A stretch of 64,000 nt of DNA from Accumulibacter sp. (lineage in GTDB: Bacteria > Pseudomonadota > Gammaproteobacteria > Burkholderiales > Rhodocyclaceae), in the NCBI GenBank assembly GCA_024235695.1, contig JACKLX010000001.1:248001-312000 (forward strand). The letters run 5' to 3'. The position numbers and the translations under genes were made by a program. A model generated the notes under the pieces. It made no database searches. It had not been told where the DNA came from and was given only the letters and a program-made list of their open reading frames with translations. Of the stretch, positions 45,456-56,156 are shown piece by piece (within the stretch, counting starts at the first letter, position 1; every line of letters begins with the position of its first letter).

Positions 45456-46559
45456 ATGGCTGCAGCGGAGGCGCTGGCCGGCTGGCTGCGACTGACGCTG
45501 ATTCCCGGTATCGGCGGCGAGACACAGCGCAAGCTGCTGAAGGCTTTCGGACTTCCCGAGGCGATCTTTGGCGCCGGCCGAGGCGCGCTGAGCGCGGTGA
45601 TCGGCGACAAGGCGACCAGGCTGTTGCTCGACACCGACAATCACGCTGACGTTGCCAGCGCGCTCGCCTGGGCCAATCACGGCGATCACCACTTGCTGCA
45701 CCTGGCGGACACCGACTACCCACAAGCGCTACTGGAAATTCCCGATCCGCCGGCGCTGCTTTACGTTCGCGGCCGCGCGGACCTGCTCAACGCTCCCGCT
45801 CTGGCGATGGTCGGCAGTCGCAACCCGACGCCGCAGGGGGCCAGCAACGCCGAGCGTTTTGCTGCCGCCTTCGCTCAGGCCGGCCTGACCATCGCCAGCG
45901 GTCTCGCGCTGGGGATCGACGCAGCGGCTCACCGTGGCGCACTGGCTGCGTCGGGAAATACCGTCGCCTTCGTCGGCACCGGCATCGATCGCCTGTACCC
46001 TGCGGCCAACCGGCAATTGGCGCTCGAAATCGCCGCCAGAGGCACGGTGGTTTCAGAGTTGCCAATCGGCACGCCGCCGGTTGCAGCCAACTTCCCGCGA
46101 CGCAATCGCCTGATCTCCGGTTTCTCGCGCGGCACTTTGGTAGTCGAAGCGACCGTCGACAGCGGCTCGCTGATTACCGCCAGACTGGCTGCCGAACAGG
46201 GCCGCGAGGTTTTCGCCGTGCCCGGATCGATCCATTCACCGCAGGCACGCGGCTGCCACAAGCTGATCCGGCAGGGTGCGAAGCTGGTCGAAACGGTCCA
46301 GGACGTCCTCGACGAAATCGCCTGGAGCAGCCTTGCCGGCAGCCCGGGTGGGGTCAGTGCGGGCGGCACTGTGACCAGCGGCCAGGACGCGGGACAACTG
46401 TTGCTGGCGATGGGTTTCGATCCGTGCAGTCTGGACGAACTGACGAAACGCACCGGCTTGACGGCTGACGTCGTTTCGGTGATGCTCCTCCACTTGGAAC
46501 TGGATGGTCAGGTTGCCGGCCTGGCCGGTGGTCGCTATCAACGCATTCCACAAGCCTGA
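45456..46559 (+). CDS. dprA: DNA-processing protein DprA
   Basis: A 367-residue protein that loads RecA on incoming single-stranded DNA during natural transformation. A short N-terminal helix-hairpin-helix/SAM-like region precedes the Rossmann core, with AMVGSRNPTPQGASNAERFA near residue 117, GIDAAAHRGAL, FPRRNRLISGFSRGTLVVEA and VFAVPGSIHSPQARGCHKLIRQGA. A C-terminal winged-helix domain (about 305-365) follows. It is preceded by the LysM gene and followed by smg after 12 bp. No other competence genes are in the window. Confidence 0.95.
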   Translation: MAAAEALAGWLRLTLIPGIGGETQRKLLKAFGLPEAIFGAGRGALSAVIGDKATRLLLDTDNHADVASALAWANHGDHHLLHLADTDYPQALLEIPDPPALLYVRGRADLLNAPALAMVGSRNPTPQGASNAERFAAAFAQAGLTIASGLALGIDAAAHRGALAASGNTVAFVGTGIDRLYPAANRQLALEIAARGTVVSELPIGTPPVAANFPRRNRLISGFSRGTLVVEATVDSGSLITARLAAEQGREVFAVPGSIHSPQARGCHKLIRQGAKLVETVQDVLDEIAWSSLAGSPGGVSAGGTVTSGQDAGQLLLAMGFDPCSLDELTKRTGLTADVVSVMLLHLELDGQVAGLAGGRYQRIPQA

Positions 46560-46571
46560 GAACCCTTATTG

Positions 46572-47021
46572 ATGATCGACATCCTGGTCTACCTCTTCGA
46601 GAACTACCACGACTTCAACGCCCGGCCAAAAACGCGGACGCTGAAGCGACGTCTGAGCGCCATCGGTTTTCAGGAAGAGGCGATCGCCATCGCGCTTCGC
46701 TGGCTGGACGGTCTCAAGGCTGTGCCGCCCGTCGAACTGCCGCGCGACCGGCAAGCCTTGCGCGTATACCTTGCCGAAGAGCGCGACAAGCTGGGCGTTG
46801 ACTGTCTCGGCTTCATCGCCTTTCTCGAAGCGGCAGACCTGCTGACACCCGCCTTGCGCGAACTGGTCGTCGAAGGCGCCATGCTCCTCGAAGACGACCC
46901 GGTGCCGCTGGCCAAGTTCAAGATCATCGTGCTGACGATCCTCTGGAGTCGCGAACAGGCGCTTGAGCCGCTGATCGTCGAGGAACTGCTCGACGACGGC
47001 GACGAGCGGCTGCTTCACTGA
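46572..47021 (+). CDS. smg: Smg family protein (DUF494)
   Basis: A 149-residue Smg/DUF494 protein: MIDILVYLFENYHDF start, LRWLDGL, GFIAFLEAADLLTPALRELVVEGAM, and a terminal KIIVLTILWSREQALEPLIVEELL. The family is always found near dprA and a topoisomerase gene; function is not established. ATG 46572 is chosen over the TTG 3 bp earlier. It is the last gene of the LysM-dprA-smg group, before a 220-bp gap. Confidence 0.92.
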   Translation: MIDILVYLFENYHDFNARPKTRTLKRRLSAIGFQEEAIAIALRWLDGLKAVPPVELPRDRQALRVYLAEERDKLGVDCLGFIAFLEAADLLTPALRELVVEGAMLLEDDPVPLAKFKIIVLTILWSREQALEPLIVEELLDDGDERLLH

Positions 47022-47132
47022 GCATCACCACGCTTCACTGCTCGCCTTCGGCGGCCGCCAGCTGGCAAGCGCTCGCCGGCGAAACGGCGGATACAGCGTC
47101 ACGCTCCCTCGTATCAGGGCTGCCAGGCCGGC

Positions 47133-47162
47133 TTGCCAAGCGCCGTCGACAACTCTTATCAT
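47133..47162 (+). promoter_or_regulatory. probable sigma70 promoter of topB
   Basis: TTGCCA (47133-47138), an 18-bp spacer and TATCAT (47157-47162) each match consensus at five of six positions. The site is 80 bp before the topB start, in the gap after smg, so topB can be transcribed independently. Confidence 0.45.
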
Positions 47163-47241
47163 GGCCCGCCGGATTCTCAAGCGCTCGGCCATCCTCCCGC
47201 CGGCCGCCCGTTGGCCACTTTCCCGGACTGATGAAGACCCC

Positions 47242-49824
47242 ATGAGCAAGAAACTTGTCATCACCGAGAAGCCCTCCGTCGCCGCCGACGTGGCGCGCGC
47301 CCTTGGTGGATTCGTCAAGCACGACGACTATTTCGAGAGCGACGACTACGTCGTCTCCTCGGCCATCGGGCACCTGCTCGAACTGGCCTGCCCCGAGGAG
47401 TACGAAGTCAAACGCGGCAAGTGGTCTTTCGCGCACCTGCCGGTCATTCCGCCGCACTTCGCACTGCAGCCGATTCCGAAGACTGAATCGCGCCTCAAAT
47501 TGCTGCTCCGCCTGATCAAGCGCAAGGACGTTATTGGTCTGATCAATGCCTGCGACGCTGGTCGCGAGGGCGAGTTGATCTTCAACTATATCGTCCAGCA
47601 TGCCAGGAACAGCAAGCCGGTCGAACGCCTGTGGCTGCAGTCGATGACCCCGCAGGCCATCCGGGATGGCTTTTCGCACCTGCGCAGTGGTGCCGAGATG
47701 CGGGGCCTGGCCGACGCGGCGGTCTGCCGTTCCGAATCCGACTGGCTGGTTGGGATCAATGGGACGCGCGCCATGACCGCCTTCAACTCGAAGACCGGCG
47801 GCTTCCACCTGACCACTGTCGGTCGCGTGCAAACACCCACCCTGGCGCTGATCGTCGAGCGTGAAGACCGGATCCGCAAGTTCAAGCCGCGCGCCTATTG
47901 GGAACTCGAAGCTGTCTTCGACTGCGCTGCCGGAAGTTACCGTGGCAAGTGGTTCGATGAGAAGTTCAAGGGCAAGGACGACGAGCACGCGCGGGCCGAC
48001 CGCTTGTGGGACGAGAGCCGTGCGGCAGCGCTGCAGGACAAGTGTGCCGGTCAGGACGGCGTCGTCAAGGAAGAGTCGAAAGCTTCCAGCCAACTGTCGC
48101 CACTGCTCTACGACCTCACCAGCCTGCAACGCGAAGCCAACGGTCGTTTCGGCTTTTCCGCGAAGGCCACGCTCGGACTGGCGCAAGCGCTCTACGAGAA
48201 GCACAAGGTGCTGACTTACCCGCGTACAGACTCGCGGGCGTTACCGGAAGACTATCGCGAGACGGTCAGGACGACCTTGTCGATGCTCACCGGCGAAGGT
48301 GCCGGCAAGGGTCACGACGAAGCGACCGTCGCGCGCTACGCGCCGTTTGCCCACCAGATCCTTGCCCGGCAGTGGGTAGTGCCGAACAAGCGCATCTTCA
48401 ATAACGCCAAGATCTCCGATCACTTTGCGATCATTCCGACGCTGCAGGCGCCGAAGCAGTTATCCGAGCCCGAGGCGAAACTCTACGACATGGTCGTCAA
48501 GCGATTTCTCGCCGTATTCTATCCCGCTGCCGAATACCTGATCACCACCCGCATCACGCGCGTCGAGAATGAGCCCTTCAAGACCGAAGGCAAGGTGCTG
48601 GTCAACCCTGGTTGGCTTGCCGTCTACGGCCGTGACGCGCAGGAAGGTGAGGAGGGCAATCTGGTTGCCGTCAAAGCCAACGAGAACGTCAAGACCAAAG
48701 AGGTGATACTCAGCGCCCATCAAACCCGGCCGCCGGCACGGTATTCCGAAGCCACCCTGCTTTCGGCCATGGAAGGCGCCGGCAAGACGATGGACGACGA
48801 GGAGTTGCGGGCGGCGATGGCTGGTCGCGGCCTCGGTACCCCGGCGACGCGCGCACAGATCATCGAGAACCTGCTCGCCGAGCAGTATCTTCACCGCGAG
48901 GGCCGCGAGCTGCTGCCTACCGCCAAGGCTTTTTCGCTGATGACCTTGCTGAACGGCCTGGGCATTCCGGAACTGACCGCTCCGGAACTCACGGGTGACT
49001 GGGAATGGAAGCTGGCGCGGATGGAGAGCGGCGAGATGTCGCGCAGCGAGTTCATGCAGGAGATCGCGGCGATGACCGAACGCATCGTCGCTCGTGCCAA
49101 GAGTTACGACAGCGACACCATCCCTGGCGACTTTGGCGAGCTGGCAACGCCGTGCCCGAAGTGCGCTGGCCTGATCAAGGAAACGTACAAGAAGTTCCAG
49201 TGCCAGGCCTGCGACTACTCGCTGTGGAAGATCGTCGCCAGCCGCCAGTTCGAGGCGGCTGAAATCGAAGAGCTGCTGACTCAGCGCCGCATCGGTCCGC
49301 TGACGGGTTTCCGAAACAAGATGGGGCGGCCGTTCAACGCCATCATTCGGCTCAACGCCGACGACAACCCCGAGTTCGATTTCGGACAAGGAAGCGGCGG
49401 CAGCGACGGCACTGCCGAGGCGATCGATTTCTCGCAGCACGAAAGCCTCGGTCCGTGCCCGAAGTGCGGTGCCCGGGTTGTCGCGCATGGCATGTCCTAT
49501 GTTTGCGAGAAGTCGCAAGGGCCCGCCAAGAGCTGCGACTTCCGCTCGGGAACGATCATTCTCCAACAGCCGATTGCACCCGAACAGATGCAGAAGCTCC
49601 TGAGCACCGGCCGTACGGACCTCATGAAGGACTTCGTCTCGGCCCGCACGCGTCGGAAATTCTCCGCCTACCTGGTCCGTGGCGCCGATGGAAAGGTCGG
49701 TTTCGAGTTCGAAAAGCGCGAACCGAAGACGCCGACAAGAAAGCCCCGGACAGCCGCCGAGAAGGCCGCCGCCAGCGACACCCGGGCGACCACCGGCAGT
49801 GCGCGCCGGAAAGTGACAAGTTAG
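47242..49824 (+). CDS. topB: type IA DNA topoisomerase (topoisomerase III)
   Basis: An 860-residue topoisomerase. The TOPRIM domain is at the N-terminus (LVITEKPSVAADVARAL, and NACDAGREGELIFNYI near residue 95). The central domain has VGRVQTPTLALIVERE, and the active-site Tyr is in KVLTYPRTDSRAL near residue 330. Two C-terminal zinc-finger-like regions follow (CPKCAGLIKETYKKFQCQAC, and CPKCGARVVAHGMSYVCEKS with a later SCDF). The tail is basic and Ala/Thr-rich. The sequence is TopB-like rather than TopA-like. ATG 47242 is the natural start of the TOPRIM domain. Confidence 0.94.
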   Translation: MSKKLVITEKPSVAADVARALGGFVKHDDYFESDDYVVSSAIGHLLELACPEEYEVKRGKWSFAHLPVIPPHFALQPIPKTESRLKLLLRLIKRKDVIGLINACDAGREGELIFNYIVQHARNSKPVERLWLQSMTPQAIRDGFSHLRSGAEMRGLADAAVCRSESDWLVGINGTRAMTAFNSKTGGFHLTTVGRVQTPTLALIVEREDRIRKFKPRAYWELEAVFDCAAGSYRGKWFDEKFKGKDDEHARADRLWDESRAAALQDKCAGQDGVVKEESKASSQLSPLLYDLTSLQREANGRFGFSAKATLGLAQALYEKHKVLTYPRTDSRALPEDYRETVRTTLSMLTGEGAGKGHDEATVARYAPFAHQILARQWVVPNKRIFNNAKISDHFAIIPTLQAPKQLSEPEAKLYDMVVKRFLAVFYPAAEYLITTRITRVENEPFKTEGKVLVNPGWLAVYGRDAQEGEEGNLVAVKANENVKTKEVILSAHQTRPPARYSEATLLSAMEGAGKTMDDEELRAAMAGRGLGTPATRAQIIENLLAEQYLHREGRELLPTAKAFSLMTLLNGLGIPELTAPELTGDWEWKLARMESGEMSRSEFMQEIAAMTERIVARAKSYDSDTIPGDFGELATPCPKCAGLIKETYKKFQCQACDYSLWKIVASRQFEAAEIEELLTQRRIGPLTGFRNKMGRPFNAIIRLNADDNPEFDFGQGSGGSDGTAEAIDFSQHESLGPCPKCGARVVAHGMSYVCEKSQGPAKSCDFRSGTIILQQPIAPEQMQKLLSTGRTDLMKDFVSARTRRKFSAYLVRGADGKVGFEFEKREPKTPTRKPRTAAEKAAASDTRATTGSARRKVTS

Positions 49825-49862
49825 CGCTGGCTAACGGCACAGGGCGTCACGCACCAATCAAG

Positions 49863-49885
49863 ACAGGCTGCCATCGGCAGCCTGT
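49863..49885 (+). terminator. hairpin terminator of topB
   Basis: A perfect 10-bp stem, ACAGGCTGCC (49863-49872) and GGCAGCCTGT (49876-49885), with a 3-base loop, 39 bp after the topB stop and followed by TT. The T-run is short, but the hairpin is very strong. Its last three bases are also the first three of parS site 2. Confidence 0.6.
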
Positions 49886-49898
49886 TTCACGTGGAACA
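49883..49898. other. parS site 2 (ParB-binding palindrome)
   Basis: TGTTTCACGTGGAACA fits the full 16-bp parS pattern used by chromosomal ParB proteins. It lies in non-coding DNA between topB and oxyR, 8,012 bp from site 1 and about 12.5 kb from dnaA, well inside the usual origin-proximal zone. Confidence 0.9.
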
Positions 49899-49926
49899 GC
49901 AATCGTGACGGCGCCGCGACAGCGCG

Positions 49927-50841
49927 CTACGGCAGCGCCAGAACACCCGGCGGCGGCGCGTCGAGAATGGCCGCGCGCAAGACGTCGATCGCCTGCGGTC
50001 GGGGAAAACTCGCCCGCCAGGCGATCACCACTTTGCGCATCGGACAGGGATCGCTGAATGGGCGAAACTGCAACAGCAGGCCATCGTCTGGCCACGACGC
50101 CGCTGCCGACGCCGGCACCACCGAAATCCCGGCGCCGCTGGCGACCATGTAGCGCACGGTTTCCAGCGAACTTCCTTCGAGCGCACCTTCTACTCCGCCG
50201 GGCGCCGAGAGTTGCGGACACGCCTGTACTACCTGATCACGGAAACAATTCCCGTTGCCGAGCAACAGCAGCTTCTCTGCTTCCACGTCAGCCGCTGCGA
50301 TCCGTTGATCCTGCGTCAGCGGGTGTCCGTTTGGCAAGAGCACGCAGAACGGTTCCTCATACACCACGCGCAGGACGATCCCGGCTTCAGCAAAGGGTAG
50401 TGCAACGACAATTGCATCAAGCTCGCCACGCCGCAACTGCGTCGCCAGATTTACCGTAAAGTTCTCGTGCAGGTACAGCGGCATCCGCGGCGCCCTTGCG
50501 TGCAGTGCCGGAACGAGGCGTGGCAACAGGTACGGCGCGATGGTGTAGATGACGCCCAGACGCAAAGGCCCTTGCAGGGGATCCTTGCCCTGATCGACAA
50601 ACTCCTTGAGCTTGCCGGCCTCCTCCAGAACGCGTTCCGCCTGACCGGCGATCTGCTCGCCGATCATCGTCAGTCGTACCTCCGCGGAAGAACGTTCGAA
50701 GAGAACGACACCGTATCGCTGCTCGAATTTCTTCAGCGCGACCGACAGCGTCGGCTGGCTGACGTGACATTTATCGGCTGCTCGTCCGAAGTGCCTCTCA
50801 CGAGCCAGGGTCACGATGTAGCGCAGTTCGGTCAGGGTCAT
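49927..50841 (-). CDS. oxyR: LysR-type peroxide sensor OxyR
   Basis: A 304-residue LysR regulator. The N-terminal helix-turn-helix is MTLTELRYIVTLARERHFGRAADKCHVSQPTLSVALKKFE. The redox site of OxyR is present near residue 200: GNCFRDQVVQAC has Cys-x8-Cys spacing identical to Cys199-Cys208 of E. coli OxyR, with the adjacent Arg-Asp-Gln conserved. It should activate peroxide defence genes when the disulfide forms. ATG 50841 begins the DNA-binding domain; the longer frame runs into rsuA. It lies 46 bp downstream of rsuA on the same strand. Confidence 0.93.
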   Translation of the reverse strand: MTLTELRYIVTLARERHFGRAADKCHVSQPTLSVALKKFEQRYGVVLFERSSAEVRLTMIGEQIAGQAERVLEEAGKLKEFVDQGKDPLQGPLRLGVIYTIAPYLLPRLVPALHARAPRMPLYLHENFTVNLATQLRRGELDAIVVALPFAEAGIVLRVVYEEPFCVLLPNGHPLTQDQRIAAADVEAEKLLLLGNGNCFRDQVVQACPQLSAPGGVEGALEGSSLETVRYMVASGAGISVVPASAAASWPDDGLLLQFRPFSDPCPMRKVVIAWRASFPRPQAIDVLRAAILDAPPPGVLALP

Positions 50842-50887
50842 CGCCGCAGCCCGCGCTCCGCCACAGACGACTTGCCAATTGTTCCAC

Positions 50888-51649
50888 TCACGATTGTCCT
50901 TCGAGAACGTCAGGCACGCCGGTCGAACACCCCAGCGTTCCGGCACCTGAAGAAATCAACGCCTCCTCGGGCGAGTCCACGTACATCCACTCACCCCTCG
51001 ACAGAGATTCCGGCAAGCCGAGACCGCCGATCGAGAGACGATGCAGCGCCTCGACGCGATTGCCAGCGGCAGCGATCATCCTCTTGACGAGGTGGTAGCG
51101 CCCTTGCGTAACGGTCAATTGCAGGCAGCGTTGCTCGACCCGAAGGCAGGCTGCTGCCGCTACCGGTTGCGGATTGTCGTGCAACTGCACGCCGTTCAGC
51201 AACACGGCGACTTGCCGATCATCCACCGCATGGCGTGTCGTCACGCGATAGGTCTTGGGCACCGACCTGCGCGGCGATGTGCACCGGTGAATGAAGGAGC
51301 CATCGTCGGTCAGCAGCAGCAAGCCGGTCGTATCCTGATCGAGTCGTCCGACCGTTTGCACACCGCGCCTCACGAGTGGCTCGGGAAGCAGCGAATAGAC
51401 GCTCGGATGGTGCACCGGGTGACGCGAACACTCGTGTCCCGGCGGCTTGTTCAACGCCAGGTAAACCAACTTCCTGTAGGTCCACTCACCACCGTCGACC
51501 GAAAAACCAAGACCCTCGGCCTCGAATTGTGCCAGCGGGTCGTCACAGAGCGTGCCGCCGACGCAGACGCGTCCAGCCCGGACGAGTGCCCGGCATTCGG
51601 CCCGGCTACCGAAGCCCTGTGCCCTCAACAGACGTTCCAGCTCGATCAT
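50888..51649 (-). CDS. rsuA: 16S rRNA pseudouridine synthase (RsuA family)
   Basis: A 253-residue enzyme. An N-terminal S4 RNA-binding domain (MIELERLLRAQGFGSRAECRALVRAGRVCVGG) is followed by the catalytic domain. That domain has YLALNKPPGHECS and the catalytic Asp in VGRLDQDTTGLLLLTDDG near residue 105. PKTYRV and GRYHLVKRMIAAAGNRVEALHRLSIGGLGL follow. RsuA makes pseudouridine at position 516 of 16S rRNA. ATG 51649 matches the family start; ATG 51658 is possible. It is divergent from the DUF1840 gene. Confidence 0.9.
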   Translation of the reverse strand: MIELERLLRAQGFGSRAECRALVRAGRVCVGGTLCDDPLAQFEAEGLGFSVDGGEWTYRKLVYLALNKPPGHECSRHPVHHPSVYSLLPEPLVRRGVQTVGRLDQDTTGLLLLTDDGSFIHRCTSPRRSVPKTYRVTTRHAVDDRQVAVLLNGVQLHDNPQPVAAAACLRVEQRCLQLTVTQGRYHLVKRMIAAAGNRVEALHRLSIGGLGLPESLSRGEWMYVDSPEEALISSGAGTLGCSTGVPDVLEGQS

Positions 51650-51700
51650 CAGCGCCATCCCGAAACGCAATCCACCCCCGGCCATCACTGCTGACCCACA

Positions 51701-51751
51701 GGCGTCATTGTCGCACCGACCTGGTCCTCGCCCCTCATCGTTAATGACGCC
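51701..51751. repeat. inverted repeat in the rsuA-DUF1840 divergent promoter region
   Basis: GGCGTCATT (51701-51709) and its exact complement AATGACGCC (51743-51751) are separated by 33 bp, inside the 180-bp region between divergent start codons. It could be an operator or looping site. No known regulator motif was recognised. Confidence 0.4.
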
Positions 51752-51829
51752 GCAAGTGGTCGGCTATTGTCTTCCCCGCGCGCAGCGCCGACAATGACCA
51801 GCGTTTCGCACCCTATCAGGAAGAAGCCG

Positions 51830-52167
51830 ATGCTGGTCACCTTCAAGTCAAGTACCTCCGGACAGATCATGATGTTCTCCCCGGTCGCGCGCCAACTGCT
51901 CGAGATCATCGGCAAGGACTGCGGCGCGCGCGGCGTCATTACCTGCGAACAGTTGCCGGACGCCATCCACAAGCTACGTCTTGCCGCCGACGGCACCCGA
52001 AGCCAGAGCCCTGCCGCGGCACCAGATCCCGATGCCACTGGAGGCGACGACGATGAGGCCGAGGGACCGACGGTGGCATTGGCGCAGCGCGCCTATCCCT
52101 TGATCGAGTTGCTGGAGTGGACTCGCAAGGAGGACGGTTTCGTCCTCTGGGAAGCCGCCAAGGATTT

Positions 52168-52171
<4 letters not shown>
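51830..52171 (+). CDS. DUF1840 small protein
   Basis: A 113-residue protein. The DUF1840 start (MLVTFKSSTSGQIMMFSPVARQLLEIIGKD) and end (VALAQRAYPLIELLEWTRKEDGFVLWEA) are clear, linked by a low-complexity Pro/Asp/Glu-rich stretch. Function is unknown; it is cytoplasmic by sequence. AGGAAG precedes ATG 51830. The stop codon overlaps the TTG of the following amidase frame. Confidence 0.88.
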
Positions 52172-54833
<2,662 letters not shown>

Positions 54834-54881
54834 TCAGCGCGACGAGCGGGACGCAAGAAACGAGGCTGTGCCAGCAAGGCG

Positions 54882-54962
54882 CTCCGCTTCCCTACGACGG
54901 CATGACCCGTACAGGTTCGAAGGGACTCTCTCAGCCACACCGAAATCGGCGCGGCACCCCCA
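54882..54962 (-). promoter_or_regulatory. TPP riboswitch (THI element) of thiC
   Basis: Reading the minus strand, GGGGTGCC at the 5' side, then GGCTGAGAGAGTCCC with the CUGAGA core, then ACCTGTACGGGTCATGCC, and finally GGGAAGCG. These are the paired and unpaired elements of the thi-box aptamer in the correct order and spacing. It controls thiC in cis in response to thiamine pyrophosphate. Confidence 0.92.
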
Positions 54963-55182
54963 ACGTGATCGCCCAAGTTACTGGAATTGCTGGTCTTTAG
55001 CAAGAACGTTGAGCCACCGCTATTGGCACCTGGCGCCGCCCGGAACCTCCCCAAGCGTATCCGGCAGGTATGCCGGCGAACCTCGCCGCCAGCCCGTAGT
55101 CAGCGCTATGACGCGACGGATCGATGGTTGCTCGGACGATTGCTTGCCATGAGCATTAACGCTGCGAGGACCGCAGTCGCGT
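54963..55182. other. non-coding region between thiC riboswitch and tRNA-Glu
   Basis: 220 bp that should contain the thiC promoter. A weak candidate on the minus strand (TTGCTA, 17 bp, TAACTT) lies just upstream of the aptamer. No terminator for the tRNAs and no reading frame could be recognised with confidence. Confidence 0.3.
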
Positions 55183-55258
55183 TGGCGTCCCCACGGGGAT
55201 TCGAACCCCGGTACCTACCGTGAAAGGGTAGTGTCCTAGGCCTCTAGACGATGGGGAC
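55183..55258 (-). tRNA. tRNA-Glu (anticodon TTC)
   Basis: 76 nt including encoded CCA. The minus strand starts GTCCCCATCGTCTAGAGG and pairs with GGGGAC at the 3' end. The anticodon loop reads CTTTCAC, giving anticodon TTC, and the T-arm has GGTTCGAATCC. It lies 25 bp downstream of tRNA-Ala and is probably made from the same transcript. Confidence 0.96.
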
Positions 55259-55283
55259 CCGGAACCGACATCTTTCGACTTGC

Positions 55284-55359
<76 letters not shown>

Positions 55360-55374
55360 TCGAAAGAAGCGCGC

Positions 55375-55403
55375 ATTATAGGGTTCGGGACTTTTCTTGT
55401 AAA
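55375..55403 (-). promoter_or_regulatory. promoter of the tRNA-Ala/tRNA-Glu pair
   Basis: TTTACA (55398-55403), a 17-bp spacer and a perfect TATAAT (55375-55380) on the minus strand. The start of transcription would fall near 55368, 9 bp before the tRNA-Ala 5' end. Almost the whole promoter lies inside the 3' end of the upstream kinase-like gene. Confidence 0.75.
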
Positions 55404-56110
55404 GCGCCGTCCATTACCGCCGGAAAATCGACCCAATCGCTCTCGCCGGCAATGCCCTGCAGACGACGAAGGTTGCGCGCGCGCAAGTGCCTACTCAACG
55501 AACGCCGACCTATCCGTGCATCGGAGATGTCGATCAAACCGAGCTGTCGATCGGGTGTCAACACGACGTTGCCAAGATGCAGGGAGCGAAAATAGACGCC
55601 GCATTCGTGCAGTCGAACGATGAAGCGGGTAAAGGCCGCCTTCAACACGCGCTCGGTATCCTCGTCCACGCCCTGCCGCAACAATTCGCGCAGCGTCTGA
55701 CCGATCAGCGGATGGTAATGCACGGCATCACGGCCGATCGACGGTACGCGCCAGACAGCGATGACGACTGGTGCCGGGATCTGCCGCCGGTGCAGCGCAG
55801 CGGCATTGTCGGCAAAGCGCCTGGCATAGGGATACCAGGCCGCCGACGAAAAGAAGCGCTTGCGACGAAAGAGCTTGAGCATTGTCCCGTCGGCCAGATG
55901 CAATACCTTGTCGCCAAAGCCATCGGCCTCGAGAACGCTCGCGCCGGCACGCAGCGCCAGATAATCATCGTGTTCGAGTCGCTCCAAGGTCACTCCCGCG
56001 CCACAAAGCAAGGAGTTTACCTGCTCGGACGATGCTTCGTCGCGAATTGCCAGCAACGGTACTCGCCTGGCCGGGCGCGGCAGCCCGCGAGGCCGCCAGA
56101 CGACCGCCAT
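55376..56110 (-). CDS. lipopolysaccharide kinase (InaA/WaaP-like) family protein
   Basis: A 244-residue protein with a small protein-kinase-like fold. [25 protein letters not shown] holds the probable ATP-binding Lys. [14 protein letters not shown] is the hinge-like region, [18 protein letters not shown] replaces the catalytic loop, and [11 protein letters not shown] is the metal-binding segment. WaaP/InaA kinases phosphorylate lipopolysaccharide core sugars, which is the best guess; the catalytic Asp is not certain (SLHLGN where HxDxxxxN is usual). ATG 56110 is chosen because the longer frame runs into the divergent pyrF. Its 3' end contains the tRNA promoter. Confidence 0.72.
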   Translation of the reverse strand: MAVVWRPRGLPRPARRVPLLAIRDEASSEQVNSLLCGAGVTLERLEHDDYLALRAGASVLEADGFGDKVLHLADGTMLKLFRRKRFFSSAAWYPYARRFADNAAALHRRQIPAPVVIAVWRVPSIGRDAVHYHPLIGQTLRELLRQGVDEDTERVLKAAFTRFIVRLHECGVYFRSLHLGNVVLTPDRQLGLIDISDARIGRRSLSRHLRARNLRRLQGIAGESDWVDFPAVMDGALQEKSRTL

Positions 56111-56156
56111 TACTCGTAGAATAAGGCCTTCACGACCAGCAGAGTCCGATCGCCCG

